47,270 nucleotides of DNA from Trichinella spiralis. Its lineage: Eukaryota > Nematoda > Enoplea > Trichinellida > Trichinellidae. The notes under the pieces are model-generated. The model did not search any database and was not told the origin of the DNA. It worked only from the letters and a program-made list of their open reading frames with translations. Below are positions 36,628 through 47,270 of this stretch, piece by piece (position 1 is the first letter of the stretch; every line of letters starts with the position of its first letter). The position numbers were made by a program, and so were the translations under genes. The DNA is taken from NCBI GenBank assembly GCA_000181795.3, contig CM012954.1:6407557-6454826 (forward strand), written 5' to 3'.

Positions 36628-38440
36628 ATTATTAAACCTGCACTAACAAGCTCTGTGCACTTTCTTGACTTATTGACACTGCTTTTAATATTTCAAAATT
36701 GTTTTACCAGAAAATAAATTATTTTCACTCAAAAATATATCTGAATTGAACAGAAGGATAAAAATTGTCCAAGAGCGCAGCAACCAACGCCAGAGAAGAA
36801 TCAATGATCAATGGGCCAAGAAACAGATTCTTCCTTTCCACGAAAAATTAAATAAAAATCACATTTATACATTGTTTCTTATGTTTAAATCGAGCACACA
36901 CGCACATGCACATATCAGTACAGCAAACTAGCAAATAGCAAACAATGTTCATTTTCCTTCTTCAACGTCTATCGCATATTTGATTTATTTAAAACATCGA
37001 CCGCTCATGCCAATCTTACACATAAATGTTTGTTTACTCAATTTTAAATATTTTTACGAGAAAAATTTTTTTCAAAACTTATCCATTACTCGCATATAGA
37101 AATGACACTGACTTACCTGATACGATGTTGCTTTTGATGGTTGACTTTGATTAGCAGCACGTAACGTTCATTCTCGTAGTTTCATCATCTTTTGTCAGGT
37201 GTTCATCTTTGAGGCGATCTGCCAATGATGAACATTAATGTCTTCACGGGTAGTGCATTAATATAAACTAAAAATTGCTTTTCATGAAAAGAAAACCGAA
37301 AACTCCAATTTGAATTATCAAAATGAACAATATCATAGCGGTAATAAAACATTCACAGAAGAATGTTACCTCCCACACACAAGTCATACATACCTTTTTG
37401 CACTACTTATTTTTAATAAAAAATAAATTTCTGCTTAATATATACGACGTTGCATATATCAGTTGCATAACGCTTACAGCAGAATGGTAAAAGTAGGACG
37501 CTGGGATGGGCTAAAGTCAAACGCGATCAACCAATCAAAACATCGTGATAAGCAAACATTTCAAATATTGTTAATTATACTGATATAAACTTGATTGTCA
37601 AAATTTTATTATACCGTATGCGCATACAAATAGTTTTAAGTAAGGCCTTTCGAAGGTTACTTATTTATTAAAAATGCATTCTCTAGTAGTATTTGGTTGT
37701 TGTTATTGATTTTTTTGTATATTATTTATTATCTTTTCAAAATTTGCATGGTTTTCGTTATGCTATTTCTGATTGAAAAAGTTCTACACTGACCAAGAAA
37801 TTACGAACCGAACCACGTTCAGCTAATTAATATTGAAAAGTAAGCGTTACCTGTGATTGGCTGATTTGGAAATAGCATGGTGGTTCTTTCGATTATACTA
37901 CCCTCTGCGCGTCAATTAGATCCATGCTCAGACATGAATATATGGATATTTTGATTTTCTTTCTTCATCACTTGGGTTCAGACATTTCCCACACCATCGA
38001 ACGCACTACGGATGTCGAAACCTTGCTACATTATTCCTTATCGCCAGACAGTGGTTACTGCTTCTGAATGAGTCGTCGACGAATGCTTTGAACGGCAAGT
38101 CAGACTGGCTTTCACGTTTGATAATAGGCATGGAAGTTTTAATTTTTGTCGACCATCCCTAATTTCTGTTTGTCTATGACGAAAAGAGAAAGAGGGAAGC
38201 GCAATCAGAAGAACGAGCATAGCATTTCCAAATCACACGATCACAGGTAATACCTGCTTTTCACCATTATTGAGCTGAATGTTACTTACCATTATTGTTC
38301 ATGATTTCCAGTACTGTGTGACAATAAATCGAATGAATATGTTATGACTTACGAATAATGTAGTAGCATATTTCGTTTACAATCATCCTGTAAATTAAAA
38401 ATGCTCTCATCTTATTTCTTTGACATTTGTTTCAGAAAAC
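36628..38440. other. Interval upstream of POFUT1, possible divergent promoter
   Basis: Contains a CCAAT-type box in each orientation (AACCAATCAAAAC near 37529 and GTGATTGGCTGA near 37853) and a GTAAGT donor facing the minus strand at 37116, a candidate 5' exon end for RABGAP1. A minus-strand 41-residue frame at 38006-38131 (MPIIKRESQSDLPFKAFVDD at its start) looks protein-like in composition, but I cannot place it. A CACAG|GTAATA donor at 38247 together with the acceptor TTTCAG at 38435 would give POFUT1 a 189 bp intron in its 5' leader. Confidence 0.4.
36713..36718 (+). terminator. Syntaxin-6-like gene poly(A) signal
   Basis: AATAAA 86 bp after the stop codon at 36627, in the usual place for this gene-dense region. 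Confidence 0.6.
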
Positions 38441-39956
38441 ATGGGGATTGGAATAGTTCTTTTCTCACTTTTCATCACAGTTGCGGGCCATCAGAAAGAG
38501 GTAGTAGATAGCAACGGCTATTTGGTTTACTGTCCATGCATGGGTAAATAAATAAACCTTTCCGTTTATTACCTTTTTTCCTGACACAAATGAAACGTTT
38601 TAGGTCGTTTTGGCAATCAGGTGGAACAATTTCTTGGGACGTTAAGTTTCGCTAAACACATCAATCGTACACTTGTTCTTCCTCCATTCATAGAATACGA
38701 CTCTGGGAAAACGGTAATTTTATTGTCCACTTTGTATAATGATGATAATAAAGTTCTAAGAACATTTTATTCCAATTTTAAGAAAATGATTCGCTTCACT
38801 GACTATTTCCAGTTGAAACATTTGCTAAAGTATCATCGAGCAATAGAAATGAGTCAGTTCATTCGAGATGTGGCTCCGATTATTTGGCCGATGAATCGTC
38901 GAATTGGTAGGCGCTTTAATTCCATTATTGCCAGTGTTAAATGTATTCAATGAGATTTTTCAGGATTTTGTTATTATGAAGGCAGTCACTCGAACGGATG
39001 TGACATGAAATATGGAAATCCATTCCAAGTTTTCTGGGATTTATACAATGTTGATTTTGCCTCCTATGAAATATACAGCAAAAATGGTTTATCAACAGAG
39101 AGAACTCACTGGGATCTGTGGTTAGAACGGTAGGTCCAAGAGGTTAAATAATAAAGATTTATTTATTTAATAAGTTACTTTTCTAATACTTCTGAAGATA
39201 TCCTGCCGAAAGTTATCCTGTATTAGCTTTCAAAGGTCCTCCCGGTTCTTTTCCTTCGAATCCAGAAGATCACGCTTTACAAAAATATTTAGTTTGGTCA
39301 CCATACGTACAAGACAAGGCTGACGCTTTTATCAGTGAAAATCTTCGAGGACAGCCTTTCTTGGGTGTGCACTTGCGCAACAACAAAGATTGGGTAAATA
39401 ATTTATAGGGTTTTCTTTTTTTTTTTGCTGCTTTCGAAATTTAGCCATTTTTAGCCTAATGTCTGTCAGTATATCAAACCAAAGTGGCATCTGTTCTGTT
39501 CTTCACAGTGTTTGGGAAAACATTTCGAACACGGCATCATGACAATGGAGCTGTGCCTTCCTTCTGAAGAATTAATCTTATCCCAGGTGAAAGAGGCAAT
39601 TGCTCGTACGGGTCTGAAAGTGCTGTTTGTTGCTTCTGAATATGATCACATGATCAATCAATTCACACAAATGTTGCCTAAAAAGCAAGGGGTAAGGTGA
39701 TTTTTCTTTCTTCATTTGAATCGTACGGCTTTCTGTAAAATTTACACGCTCTTCTTGAATATAGTATACGGTAGTTCGACGATATCCAGATCATGCCCAG
39801 ATCAGTTTGGCAATTTTAGCCAAATCGAAACTATTAATTTGCAACTGCCTTTCTTCATTTACTGCAATGGTTAAGCGTCAACGTGATCTGCAAGGCTTAC
39901 CGACAGAATTCTGGGGTTTCAACAATACCGAAACGAAACAGCACAGCGAGCTATGA
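38441..39956 (+). CDS. POFUT1: GDP-fucose protein O-fucosyltransferase 1
   Basis: ER enzyme that adds O-linked fucose to Ser/Thr in EGF-like repeats, including those of Notch. Seven exons: 38441-38543, 38604-38713, 38783-38906, 38964-39129, 39198-39393, 39470-39691 and 39765-39956, giving 370 residues (human 388). A signal peptide (IGIVLFSLFITVAG) opens the protein. Landmarks are YLVYCPCMGRFGNQ, FLGTLSFAKHINRTL, YGNPFQVFWD, the GDP-fucose-binding segment FLGVHLRNNKDW with Arg228, TMELCLPS, and NCLSSFTAMVKRQRDLQG near the end. The C-terminus is HSEL, a KDEL-like retrieval signal. Intron 2 (38714-38782) is 69 bp and open in frame, so its retention would add 23 residues. The start lies six bases after TTTCAG, so the leader is spliced either in cis (from 38247) or by a spliced leader in trans. 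Confidence 0.95.
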
Positions 39957-40087
39957 GAACCGAGTGAAGCTTTAAAAATATTTGTTACTATACTCTGTAA
40001 TGCTTCTGTTGCACAAAATGACAATGTGTGTGCGATTGATTCATATTCATTCTGAAAGAAAGACTTTTCAAAGAAGAAAGTATAAAT

Positions 40088-40093
40088 AATAAA
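40088..40093 (+). terminator. POFUT1 poly(A) signal
   Basis: AATAAA 131 bp after the POFUT1 stop codon. Confidence 0.6.
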
Positions 40094-40193
40094 TTAACAT
40101 ATATTTCGACTATGATTAAAAGCGCAATATTCAGTTGAATGACGTTTATCAAGGCAATTTGTGTATGGATGGTACTTAGAATTGTGGATTTTT

Positions 40194-40199
40194 TTTATT
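40194..40199 (-). terminator. PPP2R3 poly(A) signal
   Basis: AATAAA on the minus strand (TTTATT as written) about 240 bp beyond the PPP2R3 stop. POFUT1 and PPP2R3 converge here, and their signals are about 100 bp apart, so the two 3' ends come close but need not overlap. Confidence 0.4.
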
Positions 40200-40435
40200 T
40201 GTTCCAAAAGAACAGTATGTTCAAGTCTGCAACAGTATATACAGTTGAATAAGAAAAAGAATATACTGTTTTCCATTTTGAAAAGTCGACCAACCATGAA
40301 ACAGTTAAGCAAGTGTTAAGCTTGTCAAAGTGGCATTGCAATTTCGTTCCAAATCTTCGTCTGAATCGCAATAGCTGAAACGAGGAGAATCACCTGCGCA
40401 TTTTTGTATTAATTTTTCAAATTATTGTAATTTTA

Positions 40436-43400
40436 CTACATTTCCGTCTCTTCTTCTTGTTGAAGTTCAACGTCCAGCAAATTTTTGTACTGAATTGCTG
40501 CGAATCGATCCCATTCGTTGGCTGCGTCTTCAAACTTGAAAAGCAATACAACAGAATGAATGAAATAACCGAAGAAAAACCGTCAACGATGAAAATATTA
40601 TATAAATAAATGCATAAAACAACTGATGCACCGTGTTTACCTCATCATATAGATGGCGGCTAGAATCAGGATCTTCGTGCGTGAGAAACTTTCTAACGTT
40701 GAAGAATGTATCGAAAAAGAACGCTGACATACGGCATCGTTTCAGATCACTCAACGATATTTTATCTGGATGAGCCGGCTTGACGGCGTCGAAAATCTTT
40801 AAAAATAAAAGTAAAATGAAATTGCGAAATTAATAATAAAATACAAGTTTGAAAGTGAAATATATATGCACATCCGCATCTCACCTGACAGATGAGATCA
40901 GTGAAAGGAACCGCCGCCAGACCGTATTCAGTCATCCTCTCCACCTGTTCTTCGTAGAAATAATGCAACTCGTACATGGACAAATAACCATCGCCGTCTA
41001 AATCCATGCAACGAAACCAATATTCGATACTAAAAATCAAAGAATCAAATCATTAAAAATAAAATACCTTCCCTTCGCTTGGTTACAATACATCGCATAC
41101 CTCTTCGGATGTTGTTTGTCCACTTCTGCAATTAAAAACCACACAAATTCCACGTAAGTCATTTGTTGAACGTTGCTTGTCATATTGCAATTCACGGCAG
41201 TAGAAAATATTCGATCAATGATTCTTCTGTTTAAAGCTCAAAATGGAAAAGCTGTTTACAATTTTTCAATTTCAAAAATAAAATGAACCAAAAATTGAAC
41301 TCGCTCACCATAATCTGAATATCGCTCTAGATCCGTTTTATCAATGAGCATGTCGTGATCATCGTCCAATTTCCAAAACATACAATAAATGACGTAGAAG
41401 TGTTCATAGGAAAAATAATCCGTCACTTTGTTTATATCTTCTTCTTCTCTCAGACGCCAAAGTGTCTTAATCAGATTAAACATAACATAATATAACATAA
41501 GATTACATTATACAAAAAAAATTATTTTCGCTAACCGAGCATAAAAATTAAAACAAAAAAAGCACTTACAGAAAGGAAATTTGCTCGTCTCAATTCAGTA
41601 GCTGTAATTTTCTCAGACCAGCTGAGGCTGACAGAAAAAAATATCCTCGATATTACCTTGAATAATAAATTTAAAAAATGAATTCGAAATAAATTTCAAA
41701 AATAGACAGACATACTGTTTGTGCATAGCATGAATGAAATGTCGGCGCTTCGCGAAGACAAGAAAGTCCAGGATGATGATCTATGATATCCTATGAAAAA
41801 CATTTAACAAAAAGTTTAAAAAAAAGAAATAATAATCAACAGCAGACAAATAAATGAACAAATATATAAATAAGTGAACATACTTGAATCATTGGTAAAA
41901 AGTTTGTAGCTATGACGTGATTTGCTGAATCGCCGTTCAATAAGCGAATGAATGCATACACCGGATCACTTCCAACTTTGCATATTCTGTGATTTGAAAA
42001 AAACGAGGAAAACATTAAACATAGAACAAATAGAATTTATTGAAAAAAAAATCACAAATCATACCGTTTCCAAAATTCTTTGAAATTGTAATAATTGACA
42101 AATCCATCATCCGGTGCAGAACGGCAACAGTGGTAAAACGGCTGCCGGACGTAATAAGGCAAACCGCACGCTTCGGCTACTTCGCCCATTGCATGCAAAT
42201 CAGCTTTTCCTGAATGTCGGACAAAAATTTCGGCACATTTTCTCAACTGTACACTAATTACATTCGGATCCGAGGGTTTACCGCATGGGAAATAAAATCT
42301 AAAAAATGCTATATAAAAAACAACAACCACGTATATACATATGTACACCACACCTTGGGATATGTTCGTTTTGAGATGAAGCCAACAGCACCGGCGGTAA
42401 AGAGGGTTGTGGGAGCGTCAAATGAACAACGGGCAAGGAATTGGCGGTGCTTTTCAAGCTATCGGTTAGCCATTTGGCAGAAGAGAAATTATTTACGGTA
42501 GAATTGTGAAAAACGGCCGTCGGCAGTGTCGCATCCCAAACCCGTAATTTATTAATATTGATGTTGCTGCTGTTCAAGTTCTTGTTGTCAGTCGTTGCCT
42601 AAAAGGAAACTAAGTTGAAAATAACTAAACAATTTGTGCATTACAATAATAATAATTACCGTATACTGTTGCTGTACATGAGGCATATTAGATCGGTCGT
42701 GTGGTATTGTTGGTCGCTTTTCAAATTGCAATATCCGTTCAGCTACTGAGCCGTTGATCATCCAGTTGGTCGGACGTGTGGCAACTGATTTAGCCGGTCG
42801 AGAACCAAAAATCGCTTCGTCCGTTGCGGCGCTTGATTTTCCCGCTGCGGTCTGTCCGGCTCCGTGGGGTCTATTTCCATGCTTGGTTGGAGGAACGCCG
42901 AGATTGTTCAAAATGGAATCCAGCTCGGTAAAGTCCGGCTCGGGTCGTTCGGCAGTGGCGGTGCTGTTCACCATTGTCGGCGTCGGTCCAGAGAACGGTC
43001 GAATGGAACGTGTGGGCGTGGCACGCGGCTTCTCGTCGCATTCGTCGATGATCGCCTTGACTACCGTGTTCCAAGCTTCCCAAGTCGGCTGCCGGCTTCG
43101 ATCGCGGCTCAGCTCCGTCGACGGTCTCGACACATCCTCGACGCCGTTGAAATCCGTCCACAGGCCAGTGCTGGTCAAGCTGGACGATTTTTGAATTTCA
43201 CACCTTCGACCGCGTTCACCACCATTTTCCACTGTCGTACTGAATCGATCACCATCCAACACCGGAGACGCGCACCTCTGCACCACGTAATCATATACGT
43301 CGCGATCGCTGAATGAACGATCCACTGTTGTCGCTTTTGGCCAGTAATAGCCTCAAAAAAAATTTATTCCACTATTTTGCCACCGTTCAAAATTAATTGC

Positions 43401-45356
43401 AAAGCTTGTTTAAAACAATTTACAATTTTAAAACAAAAAAAACATTTGAACAAACAACATTATACATATGTGCAAATAATACTGCAGCTAAGAAGTTGCT
43501 GTTGTTGTTGATGATGTTTGGTCTAATCACACTAAAACTTGAAAAANACGGCAAAACAATCCCCATCATGCAGTAAACGCAAAAAATATATTCAATTTCT
43601 AAAATTACTCACGATGGAATANGAGCATAATCTCTTCCAATTGGAGCAATTTTAAATTTGAAAATATGCAAAAAAATAATAATAAAAACATGCAGACGAC
43701 AAAAAAAAGAAAATTATTCATTCAAAAAACAACGTGAACCATTCGTTAGTTTGCATTTGGGTTGAAAGAAAAAACTGCAGACGCCTATTGGGCAATAGCA
43801 AGCTTCAATAATAATAATTAATAATAATTAATAATAATAAATAATAATAATTAATAATAATAATAATAATAAATAATAATAATAATAATAATAATAATAA
43901 TNNNANNNATATAAAAAAAATNAGCACTTCTCAATTGAAGATAAAGNCGCAAATTTGAANGANTTTTCAANTACAATGCCGTTACTTATCTATATACTAT
44001 CAGTACTTTCTTTTTCAAATTGATGCCAATCAAAACTTATTTCATTCACATTTCAATATTCATTACTACACAAAAAGAAATATAAAAATCAAAACGCCGG
44101 ATCAATCAAACTGCTATGCTAATTTTAAAAAAGAAAAAACAAATTATAGTAAAAATAAAATTTTTTCCTCGAAAATAAATATCTTTCACTAGACTGTTGG
44201 CAGTGTTGTCGATAATTTTTCCAATATAATCAGCTGCAAGCGGCTAATTGCCCTGTTTTGTGGTTAAATTTGGCTTATTGATGATAAAAGTTTAATCTTA
44301 GTAGCTTAATTGCAAGCGAACTCTCTCAACCAAGCAGTAGTATTAACGTTTCAATTTTGCAAAGAAATATCGAAATAAACCAGTTTCAATACATTTATCA
44401 AAATGTACATTCTCAATTATCAAATATGTAAAAATGAAAATCTGATTAATATTCAAAAATAACAGGAAAAAAAATTACACCTTTTATACGTGAATTTTTT
44501 TATCAATGATAATTATTCTGAAAATAGCATGAAAAGCATTTGAAATATTAACAAAAAATCCACTGAATCGATTTTTGAAAAACTGAAAAATATGGCATTT
44601 GATGAGTGAAATTATTTTCTTTATCTGCAAAAGTTAGCTTGCTTCCGCTTTACAACGCGCCTGACATCGTTCATCAATCAGAAAGGTGCAAAGCTACACT
44701 AAAACTTACGCAACTGATTGCCGAGGCGTGACAAGCTGACATGGTTAGCTGCTAACATTAGAATTGAAAAAGAAGAAGAAAACAAATGCTAATTTTTTCA
44801 AAAAAATATGCACATAAATAAAATCATATTTTTTACACTCACCATTAGTGATCGTTTTTGTAGAAATTGTCTGCTGTGATTCAGGATATCGATACCACTG
44901 TTGTTGTTGTTGTTGTTGTTGCTGCTGCTGTTGCTGGTAGTGATGGTGGTGGTGGTGCTGCTGCTCTTGCTGCTTCTGGTGATTACTGTATTGGTGTTGA
45001 TGATAATGATTTGATTTGGTAAAGCTTCTTGATTGAACATTATCATCCAGTTCACGAGCAAACTGATTACGTTTAGCCAAAAAATTCGACCTCCAGGTGT
45101 CGCTTCGACGACGTGGCATTGTACCTACATCCTTCAGTACGTCGTCCAGGGCCGACAAGTCCGGCTGTACTGGTGCCAAGTGAGCCCGTTGAGCAACTGG
45201 TCTCAAATCAACCGTACTGAACCACTGGCGATGGACAGTTGTGACAAGCTGATGCTGCACAGCTACAGGTTCCCACAAATGATGGCTTCGATTAGTAATG
45301 GCAGACCTAAGCAGAGACGGCGACCCCCAGCCACCGCGCTGGTCCGTCGCCGACAT
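40436..45356 (-). CDS. PPP2R3: PP2A regulatory subunit B'' (PPP2R3 family)
   Basis: Calcium-binding targeting subunit of protein phosphatase 2A. Twelve exons in transcript order: 45356-44843, 43351-42660, 42598-42354, 42298-42065, 41986-41884, 41790-41716, 41656-41570, 41465-41309, 41236-41101, 41029-40885, 40796-40641 and 40534-40436, giving 880 residues with all phases consistent. The conserved half starts at HIPRFYFP. Two EF-hands follow: [14 protein letters not shown] after the near-invariant [13 protein letters not shown], and the canonical [12 protein letters not shown] after [10 protein letters not shown]. Then come [26 protein letters not shown] and EWDRFAA. The N-terminal 480 residues are low in conservation, with a His6 run followed by Tyr and about 13 Gln, and two related short motifs ([16 protein letters not shown] and [16 protein letters not shown]). 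Undetermined bases in intron 1 (43547-43971) do not touch exons. I do not know whether exon 1 is the real first exon. Confidence 0.92.
43808..43971. repeat. AAT microsatellite with undetermined bases
   Basis: Nearly pure (AAT)n with occasional (AATT) variants spans 43808-43901 inside PPP2R3 intron 1. N's begin right after it and are scattered to 43971, with single N's at 43547 and 43622. This is low-quality base calling next to a slippage-prone repeat, and the true repeat length is unknown. Confidence 0.85.
44892..44965 (-). repeat. Coding trinucleotide tract (polyGln/polyHis)
   Basis: CAA/CAG and CAC/CAT codons (read on the minus strand) encode a Gln run and a His run in PPP2R3 exon 1. The pure CAACAACAA part is prone to length change, so copy number may vary between individuals. 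Confidence 0.75.
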
Positions 45357-46573
45357 CCACTGGTTTTATTTAATTTTCAATTCTTCTATTGTTTATTCAA
45401 ACCAACAAGTTAGCATTGAAATTGAAAACAACTTTCTAAATCAATAGGCAAGGCTTCTTTTCCAGCTAAGAGAAGGCAATATAAATATATATATATTTAT
45501 ATTTATATATCTATATACATATATACGTTGACCCAACGGCTGCCGTGCCACTGAAGAATGTATATATATGTTCAGACGGGCAACTGACAATCAAACTAAG
45601 CACCTCTTTACTTGCTCCTCTATTAGCTGCCAACTGGCTAACGTTGAAGCGGCTGTCGTGATCGTTGCGGCGCTTGGGTGACGTGCAAAGCGCAGGTTGA
45701 AAATAACTAACAGCCAAACGATGTGCTGGTAAACATAATTCGTTTTCTTCTTCTTCTTCTTCTTCTGCACTCTGCTGTTGCTTTCTTCAATTTTTCATTC
45801 AAAACTTTTTCCACTTCACAAAATCATTTCAAAATAACTTACCATCAATTCAATAGTAAATGTTCAATTCACAGATCATTCAATTTTGCAAATTTACAAA
45901 TTATCAATTTCTTTTTCCTGACAATAAACTTCATGCAACCTCAATTCATTGCCTATATCGTCCTTCCTAGAAGAAAAATAATTGTACATAAAACAAGTCA
46001 AACAAAACAATCTGTTAACAATTCTACTACCAATAACTGATGTCATTTAGATGTTATTAATTCTATCTAATCACCTCAAAATAATTTGATATGCAATTTG
46101 CTATTATAACTTTACCACTCAGCCCACCCTCCAATCTTATGTCATTTGAAAAAACCTTCAAAAACGTGAAAATTATTAGAAAAAAAAGCAAACAAAACAG
46201 AAATTCTACATTACATTATAAAACTGATAATTATATTTCCACTTGGTGGCGAATTTCTAACACATAAAAATGTATTTAACGTTTTGAAATTTAAAACAGA
46301 TTAGCTTCGAACTTTCTATAAATCTTACTTACGACGAAATGCGATACTTTTATACCAGAGAAAATGAAATGCCCTACTTTACTACAGAACAACTACCGGT
46401 ACACAAAATTATTTATACAATTGAAATCATACTGTATTTCTTTTAAATTTCAAAACAGTCCAAATTTCATATTTTTTTTAAAATCTATTCTTAAATCGTA
46501 TACAAAATATCAACTCTTCAAATGACATTCAATATTGCATTTAAAATAGAATAATAAAAAAATTTAAAAACAA
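45357..46573. other. PPP2R3 upstream region
   Basis: Holds a TATATAT-rich run (45481-45527), a short GC-richer block (45530-45720) and a (TTC)n run at 45741-45770. The GC-richer block on the minus strand carries a 68-residue frame without family resemblance and may be leader or promoter of PPP2R3. From 45800 on, the sequence is AT-rich with no coding signal. Confidence 0.45.
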
Positions 46574-47270
46574 TTACTTCAACATGTCATCTTGTGCGGC
46601 TGTTGCTTTCTGTTTCGATTTATTGGCCGGTGACATTTTGTACATCAAACGTCGAATGGAAATTTCGGAAAAATCTTAAAATTTTTCATCTATATCGGGA
46701 AATGTAAATGAATCTTCAGTATTAAACAGTCATATTACTTTCTAGCAAAAAAAATTACACGGAAATCATCATATTCACATCTTTGCATTACATTAAATAG
46801 GAAAATGCATCAAATTCAGAATTGACATTTTGCCGTCAGCCAACTGACAATTTTCAAGAAAAAATAAATTTCAACTGTCATAATTTCATTGAAATACAAT
46901 TCATCCCCTGATATATTTAGCATCATATAACGATTAAGAAAAATGCAGTCTAGAGAATAATAAACTTCAAGTAACATGCTTGACAAATTACACACAAAAA
47001 TACAAAACCCCCCCAAGATATTAGCATAAAAATTATATTAAATATGACTTGTTATAAAAATAACACTGATAAAATTTACCCCTAATTCAATTTACCAAAA
47101 CTTAAAAAATTTCTGATGTTGCATAATGCAAATAATAAAGACATAAAAATCATAAGTTTTAAGAAGATGTTGTGTAACGTTATGCAATGAAAATGAATTA
47201 AACAAGCACAGACTGTAACACTATTTATATATATGACTTACCTTTTGATGTGATAATAATGCCTTTACGC
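46574..47270 (-). CDS. C-terminal end of an unidentified gene (runs off the window)
   Basis: Two exons on the minus strand: a partial one from the window edge, 47270-47242, ending at a strong AAAAG|GTAAGT donor, and 46674-46574 after a TTTTAAG acceptor. They join in a single open frame reading RKGIIITSKD, FSEISIRRLMYKM, then a basic tail and a stop. One leftover base plus two gives GAT (Asp), so the phase fits. The intron is 567 bp. The tail (SPANKSKQKATAAQDDMLK) looks disordered. I do not recognise the family from 42 residues. The reading of both segments as coding is inference from splice sites and frame. Confidence 0.5.

Noticed and set aside
42754-43194. 146- and 150-residue plus-strand frames
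   Set aside because: Antisense shadows of the long, GC-richer PPP2R3 exon 2, whose minus frame joins in phase with both neighbours.
1-47270. tRNA, rRNA, CRISPR arrays or telomeric repeats
   Set aside because: I looked for T-loop words such as GGTTCGAATCC, spaced direct repeats and TTAGGC runs, and found none that stand up. A dedicated scan could still find a divergent tRNA.

Overview
This is an AT-rich animal genome segment holding ten recognisable protein genes plus the tail of an eleventh. The genes are compact, with many short introns (often 45-100 bp) that nearly all have GT-AG ends. A cysteine-rich secreted protein built of EB and lustrin-type modules points to a nematode. PRIMPOL and the mitochondrial polymerase accessory subunit POLG2 are, to my knowledge, not found in Caenorhabditis, so an early-branching (enoplean, Trichinella-like) nematode is my best guess. 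That placement is inference, not proof.

Layout. 1-8287, all on +: COPS2 (signalosome subunit 2), MOB3 (MOB kinase activator) and PRIMPOL. 8288-19265: a roughly 11 kb imperfect palindrome with no convincing gene. It is built like a foldback element, with nested direct repeats in both arms, mirrored arrays of splice-donor-like GTAAGT motifs near the axis, and a small central loop with its own hairpin and octamer motifs. 19266-21313: non-coding DNA with an old direct duplication. 21314-24303 (+): the 12-exon secreted EB/lustrin protein, meeting POLG2 (-) tail to tail. POLG2 lies just downstream of an SLC52A-type riboflavin transporter on the same strand. 29872-34513 (-): a large RABGAP1-like Rab GTPase-activating protein whose 5' end is unresolved. 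A syntaxin-6-like SNARE (+) sits just upstream of it, followed by POFUT1 (+). 40436-45356 (-): a PP2A B''-type regulatory subunit (PPP2R3). The right edge carries the last two exons of an unidentified gene on -.

The genes are mostly unrelated housekeeping functions: protein turnover, Hippo-related MOB signalling, replication restart, mitochondrial DNA replication, vitamin uptake, endosome/Golgi trafficking, Notch/EGF-repeat fucosylation and phosphatase targeting. Two adjacencies suggest shared biology, but only as inference: RABGAP1 next to the syntaxin-6-like gene (both endosome-trans-Golgi traffic), and PRIMPOL with POLG2 in one window (both act on mitochondrial DNA), although the palindrome separates them.

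The most unusual object is the palindrome. It has a clear hierarchical structure, the right arm shows a gene-conversion mosaic, and a transcript across it would form a very long double-stranded hairpin. Exon coordinates below were placed by hand from splice sites, reading phase and family similarity recalled from memory. No database search was possible.
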